DNA from: Youhaiella tibetensis
Lineage (GTDB): Bacteria; Pseudomonadota; Alphaproteobacteria; Rhizobiales; Devosiaceae
Assembly (NCBI RefSeq): GCF_008000755.1
Contig: NZ_CP041690.1
Location: forward strand, 4,180,001-4,244,000
Direction of reading: 5' to 3'
DNA length: 64,000 nucleotides
Part shown: piece by piece, positions 1 to 8,885 of the stretch
Numbering within the stretch: position 1 is the stretch's first letter
How the letters are laid out: every line of letters starts with the position of its first letter
Program-made: the position numbers and the translations under genes
Notes under the pieces: generated by a model
Database searches by the model: none
Seen by the model: the letters and a program-made list of their open reading frames with translations, nothing else
What the model was told of the DNA's origin: nothing

Positions 1-700
1 CCAGGAACTCGTTCCAGGAAGTGATGAAGGCAAAGAGCGCCACCGTCACCATGCCCGGCACCACCAGCGGCCCGAAGATGTTGCGCAGCACCTGGAACGA
101 GGAGGAGCCATCCATCACCGCCGCCTCCTCGAGCTCGCGCGGAATGCCCTCGAAGGAATTGCGCATGAGATAGATCGAGAAGGGCAGCTGCAGCACGGCA
201 TGGATGATGGCCAGCCCCAGATGCGAATTGGCCAGCCCCGCCTTGGCGAACATCATGTAGAGCGGCGTGAGGAGGGCCTGGTAGGGGATCATCAGCGGCG
301 CCAGCAGCACCAGGAACAGCACTTCCTTGCCGCGGAAATTGAAGCGCGCCAGCCCGTATCCCGCCGGCACCGCCAGCACCAGGCAGAGCAGGATGGTGAT
401 GGCCGCCACCGCCAGCGAATTGCCGGCATAGGTCCACAGGCCCGCCTGGAAATCGAAGATCTTGGCGTAGTTCTCCAGGCTGATCTGGCTGGGGAGATAG
501 ACCGGCGGGGACTGGGAGGCTTCGGCCGGGGTCTTGATCGAAGCGAGAAAGGAGAGCGCGAGCGGCGCCAGCATCACCGCGATCACCGCGACGCACAGCG
601 CCCCCACGAGATAGCGGACCTGCCGGACTTCACCGGCGACGCGGCCCGCCGCATGCTCGGCCGGCGCGATTTCGGCGGCATTGGCGATGGCGTCAGTCAT
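1..700 (-). CDS. Carbohydrate ABC transporter permease, MalG type (partial, 3' end beyond window)
   Basis: Inner-membrane permease subunit of a CUT1-type sugar importer. The frame begins MTDAIANAAEIAPAEHAAG and has a first membrane helix around residues 28-52, then further hydrophobic segments. The permease EAA loop is visible near the window edge as ELEEAAVMDGSSSFQVLRN, the surface that docks on the ATPase. The protein runs off the left edge, so its C-terminus is missing. The start codon overlaps the stop of the upstream permease by 8 nt (ATGACTGA), a sign of translational coupling. The ATPase subunit is not in the window. The substrate cannot be told from sequence; a sugar or polyol is the family norm. 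Confidence 0.93.
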   Translation of the reverse strand, partial: MTDAIANAAEIAPAEHAAGRVAGEVRQVRYLVGALCVAVIAVMLAPLALSFLASIKTPAEASQSPPVYLPSQISLENYAKIFDFQAGLWTYAGNSLAVAAITILLCLVLAVPAGYGLARFNFRGKEVLFLVLLAPLMIPYQALLTPLYMMFAKAGLANSHLGLAIIHAVLQLPFSIYLMRNSFEGIPRELEEAAVMDGSSSFQVLRNIFGPLVVPGMVTVALFAFITSWNEFL

Positions 701-1571
701 TGTTGGGGCTCCGGTTGGTCAGGAACACCTGAAGGGCCGAAAAACAGAGGATGATGGCCGTCAGGATCAGCGAGAGCGCCGCCCCGTAGCCGAGCTTGAA
801 GGAGATGAAGGAGGACTGGTAGATCCAGTAGACCGCCGTGAACGTCTGCCCGCGCGGCCCCCCTCCCGACATGATGTAGAACTGATCGAAAGCCAGCATC
901 GAGCCGATGGCCGAGATGAGCGTGGCCAGCAGGATGGTGCGCGCCGTCAGCGGCACGAGGATCGACCACACCCGCTGCCAGGGCCCGGCGCCATCGATCA
1001 TGGCGGCCTCGGTGATCTCGGTATTGATCGACTGGATGGCGGCGACGAACAGGATCATCCCGAACCCCACGACCTTCCAGGTCACCGAGATGATCACCGC
1101 CCACATCACGAGATCGGCCTTGGTGAACCAGACCATGGGCTGGCCGAGCAGGTGGACGTCAACGAGGATCTTGTTGAGCAGGCCGACCTGCTGGTCGAAG
1201 AGCCAGAACCAGAGGAGGCTGGACGATCCCAGCCCGATGACCACGGGCAGGAAGACGATGCCGCGCGTCAGTTGCGTCAGCGGCCGGTTGGGCGCCGTCA
1301 GCAGCGCCAGCGCGAAGCCCAGCCCCATCAGGATCGGCGTGATGATGATGGTGTAGCGCGCCGTGAACCAGAGCGCGCGCATGAAGGTGGGGTCGGAAAA
1401 CGCCCGGGCGTAATTGGCCAGCCCCACGAATTCGCTGCCGCCCAGAAGCGAGGCGTCGGTAAGCGAAGTCTGGACGAGCTGGACGAGCGGCACGATGACG
1501 AAGGCGATCACGAAGATCAGGGCCGGGGCCATGTAGAGCAGCCCGACGCCGCCCTTGCGCGTAGCGATCAT
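693..1571 (-). CDS. Carbohydrate ABC transporter permease, MalF type
   Basis: First permease of the importer, 292 aa, inner membrane. A hydrophobic helix lies at residues 10-32 and about five more follow. The EAA motif EAAMIDGAGPWQRVWSILVP lies at residues 188-207 with the expected Gly and Pro. Length and layout fit the MalF/UgpA side of CUT1 systems without the long MalF periplasmic loop. It is preceded by the binding-protein gene after a 149-bp gap that carries two hairpins, and followed by the MalG-type permease with an 8-nt overlap. Family assignment is sure; substrate is unknown. Confidence 0.93.
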   Translation of the reverse strand: MIATRKGGVGLLYMAPALIFVIAFVIVPLVQLVQTSLTDASLLGGSEFVGLANYARAFSDPTFMRALWFTARYTIIITPILMGLGFALALLTAPNRPLTQLTRGIVFLPVVIGLGSSSLLWFWLFDQQVGLLNKILVDVHLLGQPMVWFTKADLVMWAVIISVTWKVVGFGMILFVAAIQSINTEITEAAMIDGAGPWQRVWSILVPLTARTILLATLISAIGSMLAFDQFYIMSGGGPRGQTFTAVYWIYQSSFISFKLGYGAALSLILTAIILCFSALQVFLTNRSPNND

Positions 1572-1613
1572 TTTGGGTCCTCCGTCAGATGCGGGGTACT
1601 GGCTCCCCTCCCG

Positions 1614-1636
1614 ACCTCCCCCACGTGGGAGGAGGT
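1614..1636 (-). other. GC-rich hairpin in the binding-protein/permease gap
   Basis: The sequence reads as an inverted repeat ACCTCCCCCAC / GTGGGAGGAGGT with one bulged A around a CACGTG centre. It lies 43 nt upstream of the MalF-type start. With the stronger hairpin at 1663-1704 it forms a double stem in the intercistronic mRNA. No T-tract follows, so it is more likely an RNA-stability or partial-termination element than a terminator. Confidence 0.4.
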
Positions 1637-1662
1637 GGAAGGGGTAGCAGCGGCCCGGTTAC

Positions 1663-1704
1663 CCTTGGGATCGCGAACGTCTAGCCGACGCCGCGATCCC
1701 AAGG
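1663..1704 (-). other. Intercistronic 13-bp perfect hairpin after the binding-protein gene
   Basis: Arms 1663-1675 (CCTTGGGATCGCG) and 1692-1704 are perfect reverse complements around a 16-nt loop, 16 nt after the binding-protein stop codon. There is no T-run on the minus strand. In sugar ABC operons such hairpins commonly protect the binding-protein message and lower downstream permease expression; that role here is inferred from position. Confidence 0.6.
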
Positions 1705-1720
1705 TCCGGGACACGACGTG

Positions 1721-2971
1721 TCAGTTGGCGGCGATCTGCTTCATGGCGTCCTTGGCGGTGGCGATGGCGCCATCGACGTCGCCGTCAAAGATTGCCGTCT
1801 GCAGCATCTGGATCCAGGGGCTGGAGTCCGAGTTCACCATGTCGTTGAAGTGGAACACCCACGGCACGTAGCCGATGCCCAGCGCCTTGGCGGTGGTGAC
1901 CACGCGCGGCTCCTCGGCAAAGTACTTGTTGTCGGCCAGCGAGGGACGCGAGGGCAGGATGTTGTTCTTGGCCAGGCCCTCGAGCTGGGCCTCGTCGCTC
2001 AGTTCCCACTTGATGAACGCCTTGGCGATATCGGCATGCTTGGAGCCCTTGGGCACGGCGATCACGTCCCCGCCCACGAAGGCGGAAGCCTGGCCGTCCG
2101 CGACGCCGGGGAGGAAGCCGACGCCGAAATCGACATCGGGGGCATTGGCCTTGAGGTCCGAGATGAGGAAGCCGCCGGCGCCCTGCATGCCGATCTTGCC
2201 GGTCGAGAAATTGGCCACGAAATTGGTGCCGGTATCGGCCTCGGCGCTCTCGGGCACCAGGCCCTCGTCCCACATGGCCTTGAACTCGGTGAGCACGGTC
2301 TTGATGGCATCGCCCGTCAGGGGCTCGTCATCGGCGCTGGCCGGCAGGATCTTGGCGCCGCCCGCCACCATCATGGGCGAGGTGGTGAAGATGTTGCAGC
2401 CCGGGCAGGCGCCCGAGAAGTAGAAGCCGTAGATGTCATCGCCCAGCGCATGGATCTTGGTGGCGTATTCGTGCAGCTGCTGGATGGAGGTCGGTCCCTT
2501 TTCCGGATCGAGCCCGGCCTGGCGGAAGAGATCCTTGTTCCACACCAGGATCGAGACGTCCGGGGTGAAGCCGGCGCCGTAGATTTTGTCCTCGTAGGTG
2601 GCGATGTCCTTGTAGGCCTGGGCGACCCCGGCATAGTTCGGGTCGTCCTTGAGGTCGGCGGTGAGGTCTTCGAGGAAGCCGGCCTTCATGAAGTCGGGCA
2701 TGTAGATGAGGTCGAACGAGATGAGGTCGGGCACTTCGCCCGCCTGCACGCCCGTGGCCAGCTTGGTGACCATCTGGTTGTCGGGAATGACGGTAAGCTC
2801 GAGCTTGTCCTCATGGCCCGAGTTCCACAGGTCCACCAGATGCTGGGCGGCATTGGCGCCAGAGGCGCGCACCCAGATCGAGAGCGTTTCCGCCGAGAGC
2901 GCGGGCAGGGTCGCGATGACCGAGGTGCCCAGCGCGAGCGCGAACAGTCCTAAGGCTTTTGGCAACTTCAT
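1721..2971 (-). CDS. Extracellular solute-binding protein, family 1 (sugar ABC importer)
   Basis: Periplasmic binding protein, 416 aa from the chosen start. That ATG is preceded by AGGGAGGA at good spacing, whereas an in-frame ATG seven codons upstream has none. A Sec signal peptide (MKLPKALGLFALALGTSVIA) ends near residue 28 at an LSA|ET site. The mature part starts TLSIWVRASG, the usual beta strand of family-1 binding proteins, and length is typical. It is the first gene of the importer operon and lies downstream of two AAAAGCTTTT palindromes. The ligand is not predictable from sequence alone; a carbohydrate is likely. Confidence 0.93.
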   Translation of the reverse strand: MKLPKALGLFALALGTSVIATLPALSAETLSIWVRASGANAAQHLVDLWNSGHEDKLELTVIPDNQMVTKLATGVQAGEVPDLISFDLIYMPDFMKAGFLEDLTADLKDDPNYAGVAQAYKDIATYEDKIYGAGFTPDVSILVWNKDLFRQAGLDPEKGPTSIQQLHEYATKIHALGDDIYGFYFSGACPGCNIFTTSPMMVAGGAKILPASADDEPLTGDAIKTVLTEFKAMWDEGLVPESAEADTGTNFVANFSTGKIGMQGAGGFLISDLKANAPDVDFGVGFLPGVADGQASAFVGGDVIAVPKGSKHADIAKAFIKWELSDEAQLEGLAKNNILPSRPSLADNKYFAEEPRVVTTAKALGIGYVPWVFHFNDMVNSDSSPWIQMLQTAIFDGDVDGAIATAKDAMKQIAAN

Positions 2972-3035
2972 TGGTTTCCTCCCTGGTGCCAATCGTCTTT
3001 CGCCGGGCTCCTCTTCCCGGCGGCAGCAAGCATTG

Positions 3036-3051
3036 AGGAAAAGCTTTTCCT
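3036..3051. promoter_or_regulatory. Proximal palindromic operator upstream of the sugar importer
   Basis: AGGAAAAGCTTTTCCT is a perfect 16-bp palindrome, 65 bp upstream of the binding-protein start. A near-identical palindrome lies 58 bp further up. A TAATAG that could be a -10 element sits directly upstream of this site on the minus strand, so a bound repressor would cover the transcription start. A LacI-family sugar repressor is the usual owner of such sites; no regulator gene is in the window. Confidence 0.6.
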
Positions 3052-3092
3052 GCTATTAGGTGCCGAACCGCCGCAGCAAAGGTCCGGTCATT

Positions 3093-3110
3093 TGGGAAAA
3101 GCTTTTCTCA
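3093..3110. promoter_or_regulatory. Distal palindromic operator upstream of the sugar importer
   Basis: TGGGAAAAGCTTTTCTCA is palindromic over 18 bp with one mismatched pair and shares the core GAAAAGCTTTTC with the site at 3036-3051. Paired sites suggest repressor looping or co-operative binding. The centre-to-centre distance of 58 bp is about 5.5 helical turns, which does not place both sites on one DNA face. Confidence 0.55.
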
Positions 3111-3187
3111 GCGGGAGGATTTGTGCCGCAGTTTTCCGGCGAGCGCAAGGGGGCGGCCAGGAGTTTTTCGGGCACGGGACCGCAGCG

Positions 3188-3229
3188 GGTGCCCCTCGGG
3201 GCGCCATCTCCCCCGGCGCGCAGCCGGGG
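3188..3229. other. Two consecutive GC hairpins downstream of the M20 peptidase gene
   Basis: GGTGCCCC/GGGGCGCC (3188-3205, 8 bp with one G-T pair) and CCCCGGC/GCCGGGG (3211-3229, 7 bp, 5-nt loop) follow each other 26 nt past the peptidase stop on the minus strand. No T-tract follows. They probably end or protect the peptidase mRNA; the rest of 2972-3254 holds only the operators described separately. Confidence 0.4.
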
Positions 3230-3254
3230 AAGATCGGAGGCGAGAAGGGCCCGG

Positions 3255-4625
3255 TCAGGCGAACGAGGCCAGCACACGCACCCAGGAGCGGATGCCGCGA
3301 TGGAAGCTTTCGAGATTGTATTTCTCATTGGGGCTGTGGATGCGATCATCGATCAGCGCGAAGCCAATCATGAGCGAATCCATGTCCAGGCGCCGCCGGA
3401 ATTCGCCGACCACGGGGATGGAGCCGCCCGAGCCGGTGAGCGCGGTCTCTTTGCCCCATTCCTCGCTCAGCGCCTGTTTGGCCTGGTTGAGGAACCGGCC
3501 ATCGAGCGGCAGGGCGATGGCGGGGCTGCCGCCATGTTCCTTGAAGCTCACCTCGCAATCGGCCGGCACCAGCGCCTTGACGTGGGCGCGGAAGGCCTCG
3601 CGGATCTTCTTGGGATCCTGCCCGGCCACCAGCCGGAAGGAAATCTTGGCGCTGGCCCTGGCCGGGATCACGGTCTTGAAGCCTTCCCCGGTATAGCCCC
3701 CGATCATGCCGTTGATCTCGCAGGTGGGGCGGGCCCAGATCTGCTCGAGCACCGAGCGGCCCTTCTCGCCGGCCGGGATCGAGAGCCCGACATCGCCCAG
3801 GAAGGCCTTTTCGTCGAACCCGAGCGCATCCCACTGCGCCCGCAGGGAATCGGGAATGTCTTCGACCCCGTCGTAGAAACCCGGCACCGTGACGCTGCCG
3901 TCGCGCGCCCGCAGGCTCGAAATGATATCGGCCAGCACCTGGTTGGGATTGCGCGCCGCATTGCCGAACATGCCCGAATGCAGGTCCTGGCTGGCGCAGG
4001 TGATCTCGACCTCCTCGCCCACCAGCCCGCGCAGCATGGTGGTGATGGAGGGCGTCTGGGGGTCCCACATGTCTGTGTCGCAGACCAGGGCGATATCGGC
4101 CTTGAGCTCGGCCTTGGCCTCGTCGAGGAAGCCCGGCAGGCTGTGCGAACCCGATTCCTCCTCGCCCTCGAGCAGCACCGAGACCTTGACCGGCAGCTTG
4201 CCGGTGACCGCCTTCCAGGCGCGGCAGGCCTCGATGAAGGTCATGAGCTGGCCCTTGTCGTCCGAGGCGCCGCGCGCCACGATCTTGCCGTCCACCAGCT
4301 GGGGATCGAAGGGATCGCTGTTCCACAGCTCGATCGGATCGACCGGCTGCACGTCGTAGTGCCCGTAGAACAGCACGTGCGGCCCCTCGCCCTCGGCATG
4401 GCCCACGACCATCGGATAGCCCGGCGTCGGGCGCACGCCCGCGTCGAAATCGAGCTCGTGCAACTGCCCCTTGAGCCAGTCGGCCGCCTTGCGCATGTGA
4501 TCGGCATAGGCCGGGTCGGTCGAGATGGAGGGAATGCGGATCAGCTCGAACAGGCGCGACAGGCTTGCATCGATATCCTTGTCCACCTGTGCCAGAACGG
4601 CATCGAGTTGGGCTTTGTCAGCCAT
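3255..4625 (-). CDS. M20 family metallopeptidase (dipeptidase-like)
   Basis: Zinc-dependent peptidase of the M20/ArgE-DapE clan, 456 aa, cytoplasmic (no signal peptide). Metal-site motifs are in order: [10 protein letters not shown] (H89, D91), GASDDKGQ (D122-D123), LEGEEESGS (general base E155-E157), CDTDMW (D185) and a late IHSPNEKYN histidine. The lid domain between them is present. The CNDP/PepV-like layout suggests di- or tripeptide hydrolysis, though M20 members also deacylate amino acids. It stands alone, divergent from the TIM-barrel gene with an 87-bp gap. The exact substrate is not inferable. Confidence 0.92.
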   Translation of the reverse strand: MADKAQLDAVLAQVDKDIDASLSRLFELIRIPSISTDPAYADHMRKAADWLKGQLHELDFDAGVRPTPGYPMVVGHAEGEGPHVLFYGHYDVQPVDPIELWNSDPFDPQLVDGKIVARGASDDKGQLMTFIEACRAWKAVTGKLPVKVSVLLEGEEESGSHSLPGFLDEAKAELKADIALVCDTDMWDPQTPSITTMLRGLVGEEVEITCASQDLHSGMFGNAARNPNQVLADIISSLRARDGSVTVPGFYDGVEDIPDSLRAQWDALGFDEKAFLGDVGLSIPAGEKGRSVLEQIWARPTCEINGMIGGYTGEGFKTVIPARASAKISFRLVAGQDPKKIREAFRAHVKALVPADCEVSFKEHGGSPAIALPLDGRFLNQAKQALSEEWGKETALTGSGGSIPVVGEFRRRLDMDSLMIGFALIDDRIHSPNEKYNLESFHRGIRSWVRVLASFA

Positions 4626-4712
4626 GGCTTTGATCCTCGCTTTGTTCGTTTGGGCGTGAGATTACACATCGCCCGCACCAAAACCACCCCGCTCGGGAAG
4701 GGACGTCCGCCA

Positions 4713-5543
4713 ATGCAAAAGCTCCTGGTCATGCAATCGCTCTGGACCATGCAGAACCTGCGCCAGCCGCCCTGCCCCGACACCCTGCCCGACCAGCTCG
4801 CGCTGATCGCCGCCCACGGCTTCGACGGGGTCGGCTCGCTCTGGATCGACCGCGAGGGCGCCCGCGAAGTGGCGCGGCGCGCCGGCGAGCACGGCCTGCT
4901 CGTCGAGGGCCTGGCGCTGCCCAACGATATCGATTCGCTCAGGCCCGCGCTCGAATGGGGCGCCGAATTCGGGCTGCACCACCTCAACGTGCAGCCCAAT
5001 GTCCGCCCGCGCGGCCTCGCCGACGCCGTCCGCATCCTCGAGGGATGGCAGCGCCTGGCCGAGACGGTGGATTTTCCGGTCCATATCGAGACCCATCGCG
5101 GCCGCATGACCAATGACCTGCTGTTCACGCTCGACCTGCTGGACGCCTTTCCCTCCCTCAAGCTCACCGCCGATCTCTCCCACTATGTCGTGGGCCGCGA
5201 GATCGAGCTGCCGGTGGCGGCCGAAACCGAGGCGCAGATGGCGCGGATCCTGGAGGCCACGCACGCCTTTCACGGCCGCGTCGCCACCTGCGAACAGGTG
5301 CAGGCCGAACTCTCCTGGCCGGTCAACAAGCCCTGGCTCGACCAGTTCTCGGCCTGGTGGAAGCAGGGCATGGCCAGCTGGCGCCGCCGCGCCCCCGAAA
5401 CTGGCGAGCTGAGCTTTCTCTGCGAGCTGGGGCCGCAGCCCTATGCGCTGGCCGGTCCGGACGGCGTCGACCTGGGCGATCGCTGGGCCGATTCCCTCAG
5501 GCTGCGGGACATCGCCCGGGAACTCTGGTCCGCGCTTCACTGA
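4713..5543 (+). CDS. Sugar phosphate isomerase/epimerase-like TIM-barrel protein
   Basis: 276-aa protein of the xylose-isomerase-like (AP endonuclease 2) TIM-barrel superfamily, seen in the HVNVQ-type beta strands, [15 protein letters not shown] and [11 protein letters not shown], where His, Glu and Asp would bind a metal. The frame is open far upstream, but the ATG at [11 protein letters not shown] is the first start that gives a family-length protein and lies in the 87-bp divergent gap from the M20 gene. The 3' end overlaps the convergent secreted-protein gene by 7 nt. A role in sugar or inositol metabolism is likely but the substrate is unknown. Confidence 0.8.
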   Translation: MQKLLVMQSLWTMQNLRQPPCPDTLPDQLALIAAHGFDGVGSLWIDREGAREVARRAGEHGLLVEGLALPNDIDSLRPALEWGAEFGLHHLNVQPNVRPRGLADAVRILEGWQRLAETVDFPVHIETHRGRMTNDLLFTLDLLDAFPSLKLTADLSHYVVGREIELPVAAETEAQMARILEATHAFHGRVATCEQVQAELSWPVNKPWLDQFSAWWKQGMASWRRRAPETGELSFLCELGPQPYALAGPDGVDLGDRWADSLRLRDIARELWSALH

Positions 5544-6010
5544 GTGCGGCGCGAGACGGTGCCCAGATTGTCCACCACCGTATTGGCGTCGACCATGCGC
5601 GAGGTGGTGCCGTAGCATTGCTGGCTGCGGCTCTGGTCGGTGGTGATGGTCATGATGGTATAGGCGCCCCGGCCCATGGGGAACGCCGCCCAGGAGCCGC
5701 CTCCGCCATAGTCGTTGCAGCCCGTCGCCGAGCAGATGCGCTGCTGATACTGGTAGCGCCCGTCGGGCGCATAGGTGACATAGGTTTCAGCCGTCTGCCC
5801 GGTGGCGGGCGACTGCGTCTGGGAATACCAGGTGCCGGCCAGCTGCTCCATGAAGGCGCCGTCGGCCCGCTCCTGCATCTGCGCCCAGGCCTGGGTGGCA
5901 TTGGCATCGACATTGCCGTTGGCATCGGCGCAGTATTCGCCCTGCGCCAGGGCCGGACCGCATAAGAGGAGCACCGCCAGCGGCGCCCGAAAAGCCGATG
6001 AACTCGACAT
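5537..6010 (-). CDS. Secreted protein of unknown function
   Basis: 157 aa. A short Sec signal ([22 protein letters not shown]) precedes a mature domain with a GTWYSQT motif, an aromatic-rich middle ([11 protein letters not shown]) and four cysteines. It is not recognised; the WYS/YV strand pattern suggests a small beta-barrel lipocalin-like fold, which is a guess. The start is chosen because GGAGGA lies 10 nt upstream and the signal peptide begins there; the open frame further upstream is tRNA sequence. Its stop overlaps the end of the convergent TIM-barrel gene. Confidence 0.75.
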   Translation of the reverse strand: MSSSSAFRAPLAVLLLCGPALAQGEYCADANGNVDANATQAWAQMQERADGAFMEQLAGTWYSQTQSPATGQTAETYVTYAPDGRYQYQQRICSATGCNDYGGGGSWAAFPMGRGAYTIMTITTDQSRSQQCYGTTSRMVDANTVVDNLGTVSRRTQ

Positions 6011-6097
6011 GGCAGACTGTCCTCCACCCAGAGCGCGCCAGACATCAAGCCACGAGCGGGCCGACCGGTAAATTCGCCAATTCGGGGTAGGGAGAAG

Positions 6098-6173
6098 TGG
6101 TGCCGCTTGCGTGACTCGAACACGCGACCCCATCATTACGAATGATGTGCTCTACCAACTGAGCTAAAGCGGC
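6098..6173 (-). tRNA. tRNA-Thr (anticodon CGT)
   Basis: On the minus strand the cloverleaf is complete: acceptor GCCGCTT paired with AAGCGGC, D-arm GCTC..GAGC, anticodon stem CATCA/TGATG around loop TTCGTAA (anticodon CGT, reads ACG), T-arm GCGTG TTCGAGT CACGC, discriminator A and an encoded CCA (6098-6100). It lies alone between the secreted-protein gene and hemY. Confidence 0.97.
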
Positions 6174-6286
6174 CGACCGCGACGGCCGCTGGGCCGATAG
6201 GTCGCCGGTCTTTTACTGAGACGCGTGTTGGCGCGCAAGGGCGAATTTGCGGGTTTTTCCCCCGGGCCGGTTTTCGGCCCTCCCGG

Positions 6287-7639
6287 TCAGGGAGCGGGAA
6301 GTTCTCCCGCCGATTCGGCCTGGCTCGCCGGCGCGGTCTCGACGGCCCGGCTGGCCACCGCGCTCACCGGCACCTTCCACTCGAAGGCATCGAGCTTGCC
6401 GGTGATGGGGGAAACCGGCTCCCATTCGTCGCTGGTGACGCCATCGGCGGTCCACACCGGATCGCGCGGGGCCCGCACGGCCCGGGCCAGCCACTCGCGC
6501 GCCATGCCCTGGTCCCCGTTCTGGCCTTCCTCGATCTCGGCCATCAGCAGGCATACCGCCTGGCTCGGCTCGCTGGCCGAGTAATTGGCCAGCGCATTGC
6601 GCGCCAGGCTCCAGTCGAAGGCATCGATGGCGGCGCGCGCCAGCACCAGCGCCGCCGCCCGGCTGGGCGGGGGCACCTCGATAAGCTCGCGCGCCCGCTT
6701 GAGCCGATCCACCGCCGACGCCCCGTGGGCGGCATTGGCGTAAAGGCTGGCGACGTCAGGATGTCCGGTCGCCCGGTAGACGCGCCGCAGGAGGCTCATG
6801 GCCTTGCGGCCCTCGCCGCGATTGGCCTCGATCCGGGCCGCGATCAGCGCCGCCGGCACGAAATCGGGAAGCAGCTTGAGCGCCGCCAGCGCATGGCTGA
6901 GTGCCCCCGAGGGATCGCTGATCTCGTTCTGGCGGGCCCGCGCCGTTTCGAGCACCGCCTGGCGGCGGCGCACATGGGCGCGCTCCTCGCGGCTGCGGGC
7001 CGGCTGGCTGGCGACCATGGCCAGCGCCTCGTCCCACTGCCCGCGCGCCGTGAGGTCATCGAACACCGCCGCGCTGGCCCAGCCCGGCGCCGGCGCGATC
7101 GCCACCGCCTTGCGCGCGAAGGTCAGGGCCGCATCCTTGCGCCCCTGCGCCAAAGCCTGGTCGTAAAGGCCCGAAAGCGCCGCCGCGGCCGTGCGCTGGT
7201 TGGCGATGAGGGCCCGATAATGCTCGCGGGCCGCCGGCATGTCGCCCAGCGCCAGGTCCGCCCGCGCCTCGAGCAGCCTTGCCGCCTGGTTGTCGGGCAG
7301 CCGCGCCTGCGCGTCCCGCGCCAGGCTGCGCGCCCGCACCGGGTCTCCGGCCTGGAGCGCGATGAACCCCTCCGAGAGCGCTTCCACGCCCTGGTCCTTG
7401 CGCCGCTGCCGGCTGGCGCGCGAAAAACTCGACGGCGCCCCGATGATGCGGCGGATGATGGCCCAGGCCGCGATGATGAGCACCACCAGCACCACGAGGA
7501 CGAAGATGGCGGTGCCCAGCCGCGGTTGCATGCGATAGCCGCCCGCCTCGAGCGAGAGCGTTCCGGGCAGGCTCACCATCCAGGCGATGGCCGCCGCGAT
7601 CAGCAGGCTGGCGATGATCCAGCTGGCGAGACGGATCAT
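6287..7639 (-). CDS. hemY: HemY-like tetratricopeptide membrane protein
   Basis: 450-aa inner-membrane protein of the HemY_N family. Two N-terminal transmembrane helices (about residues 3-25 and 40-64) are followed by an Ala-rich helical repeat region typical of TPR domains (LALGDMPAAREHYRALIAN and similar). HemY is encoded at the end of hem operons across proteobacteria; its role is thought to be in organising late haem synthesis at the membrane, but no catalytic site is seen. This is not the protoporphyrinogen oxidase also called HemY. It overlaps mic60 by 4 nt (ATGA). Confidence 0.88.
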   Translation of the reverse strand: MIRLASWIIASLLIAAAIAWMVSLPGTLSLEAGGYRMQPRLGTAIFVLVVLVVLIIAAWAIIRRIIGAPSSFSRASRQRRKDQGVEALSEGFIALQAGDPVRARSLARDAQARLPDNQAARLLEARADLALGDMPAAREHYRALIANQRTAAAALSGLYDQALAQGRKDAALTFARKAVAIAPAPGWASAAVFDDLTARGQWDEALAMVASQPARSREERAHVRRRQAVLETARARQNEISDPSGALSHALAALKLLPDFVPAALIAARIEANRGEGRKAMSLLRRVYRATGHPDVASLYANAAHGASAVDRLKRARELIEVPPPSRAAALVLARAAIDAFDWSLARNALANYSASEPSQAVCLLMAEIEEGQNGDQGMAREWLARAVRAPRDPVWTADGVTSDEWEPVSPITGKLDAFEWKVPVSAVASRAVETAPASQAESAGELPAP

Positions 7640-8859
7640 GGCGTCGTCCCCGCGGGCGCCAGCGCCTGGGCGCGCAGGGACTGGAGAAGGGCATCGGCAT
7701 CGGCATGGGCCGCGATCTCGACCGATACGGCCGCCGCCGGGGCCCGCATGGGCTCGGGCAGTGCCGAGAGGAGCGCCGTGGCGGCCCCATAATCGCGCCG
7801 CGCCACCGCCGCTTCGAGCTGGGAGGCGATGGCCTCGGGCGTCGTGCCCGAGATCTCGCCGGCCGGCCGGAAGGCCAGCATGGACTTGAGCCAGTCCAGG
7901 CCCGCCTCGGTCCAGTCGGCATCGGGCTTGCCGGGCGTCGCCGCCAGCATGTCGGGCAACACCGCCTCGAACTGGCGCGTGACCTCGTCCGGACGGGTGA
8001 GCCCCTGCGCCGCCCGTTCGCTCAGCGACGTCGGCACCACCGCCCCGGGCACGATCGCCTTGAGGCCCTCGAGCTCGGTGGCGAAGGGGCGACCGCTGTC
8101 AAAGGCACTCTCAAGGCTCGAAAGCAGCAACGGCAATTGCACCGCCGGCAGTTCGGGCGCCTTCTGCGCTTCGGCGGAAAGTTCGGCGATCTTGCTGTCG
8201 GCCGTGCCCACCTTGTCCTCGAGCGTGCCCAGCTTGCCCGAAAGATCGGCCAGGCCCTGCCGCATGGCCTCGACATCGCCCGAGAGCGCAGTATCGGCCG
8301 CCTCGCCCGCTCCGCTCCCCAGGCTTTCGACCCGTGCGTTGAGCGCGTCGAGCTGGGCCTTGAAATCGGTGAGGTCGGGCACCGTCGCCGGCGCCTGGGC
8401 CTTGAGCGCCGCCACCGCCTCGTTGGCCGCCTCGAGCCTGGCATTGAAATCGTTCTGCAGGGTCGAGAAGCGCTGCGTGAGCGTATTGATGGTCGCCTGG
8501 CTGCTCTCGGAGGCATCGGCCAGGCGCTTTTCGAGCGCGGCGATGCGCGGATCGGTCTGCGGCGTCGGCTGCGGCACGACGCCCCAGGCGAGAAGCCCAT
8601 AGGTAATGGCGGTGCCCAGTATCGCCCCGCCGATGATCCCGGTCAGGGCCGGCGCCCAGTGAAAACCTGATTCGGCTGCCGGGGCGCCCGGCTTGCTCCC
8701 CGCTTCGGGTTTGCTCGCCGGCCTGGCCTCGGGCTTGGCCTCGGATTTGGTATCGGGCTTCGTTTCAGGCTTGGGCGCCTCCTCCGGGCGCTGCGTGGTA
8801 TCGCGCGCCGAAAGATCCAGAACGGGCGGCTTCACAGGCCCGGTATTACGCTCAGCCAT
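7636..8859 (-). CDS. Alphaproteobacterial Mic60/mitofilin-like inner-membrane protein
   Basis: 407 aa. Residues 1-60 are a Pro/Lys/Glu-rich cytoplasmic tail, residues about 68-95 a single transmembrane helix (GIIGGAILGTAITYGLLAWG), then a long coiled-coil region (about 105-225) and a C-terminal mitofilin-type helical domain (about 290-390). This matches the family (COG4223) proposed as the bacterial ancestor of Mic60, which sits in hem operons of alphaproteobacteria and can shape the inner membrane. It lies between hemD (26-nt gap) and hemY (4-nt overlap). Assignment rests on architecture and context. Confidence 0.85.
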   Translation of the reverse strand: MAERNTGPVKPPVLDLSARDTTQRPEEAPKPETKPDTKSEAKPEARPASKPEAGSKPGAPAAESGFHWAPALTGIIGGAILGTAITYGLLAWGVVPQPTPQTDPRIAALEKRLADASESSQATINTLTQRFSTLQNDFNARLEAANEAVAALKAQAPATVPDLTDFKAQLDALNARVESLGSGAGEAADTALSGDVEAMRQGLADLSGKLGTLEDKVGTADSKIAELSAEAQKAPELPAVQLPLLLSSLESAFDSGRPFATELEGLKAIVPGAVVPTSLSERAAQGLTRPDEVTRQFEAVLPDMLAATPGKPDADWTEAGLDWLKSMLAFRPAGEISGTTPEAIASQLEAAVARRDYGAATALLSALPEPMRAPAAAVSVEIAAHADADALLQSLRAQALAPAGTTP

Positions 8860-8885
8860 GGCAAGAATCCTGTTGCGGCAAAGAA

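Noticed and set aside
3060-4712. Long N-terminal extension of the TIM-barrel frame
   Set aside because: It is antisense to the M20 peptidase and has no homologous character; the internal ATG gives normal family length.
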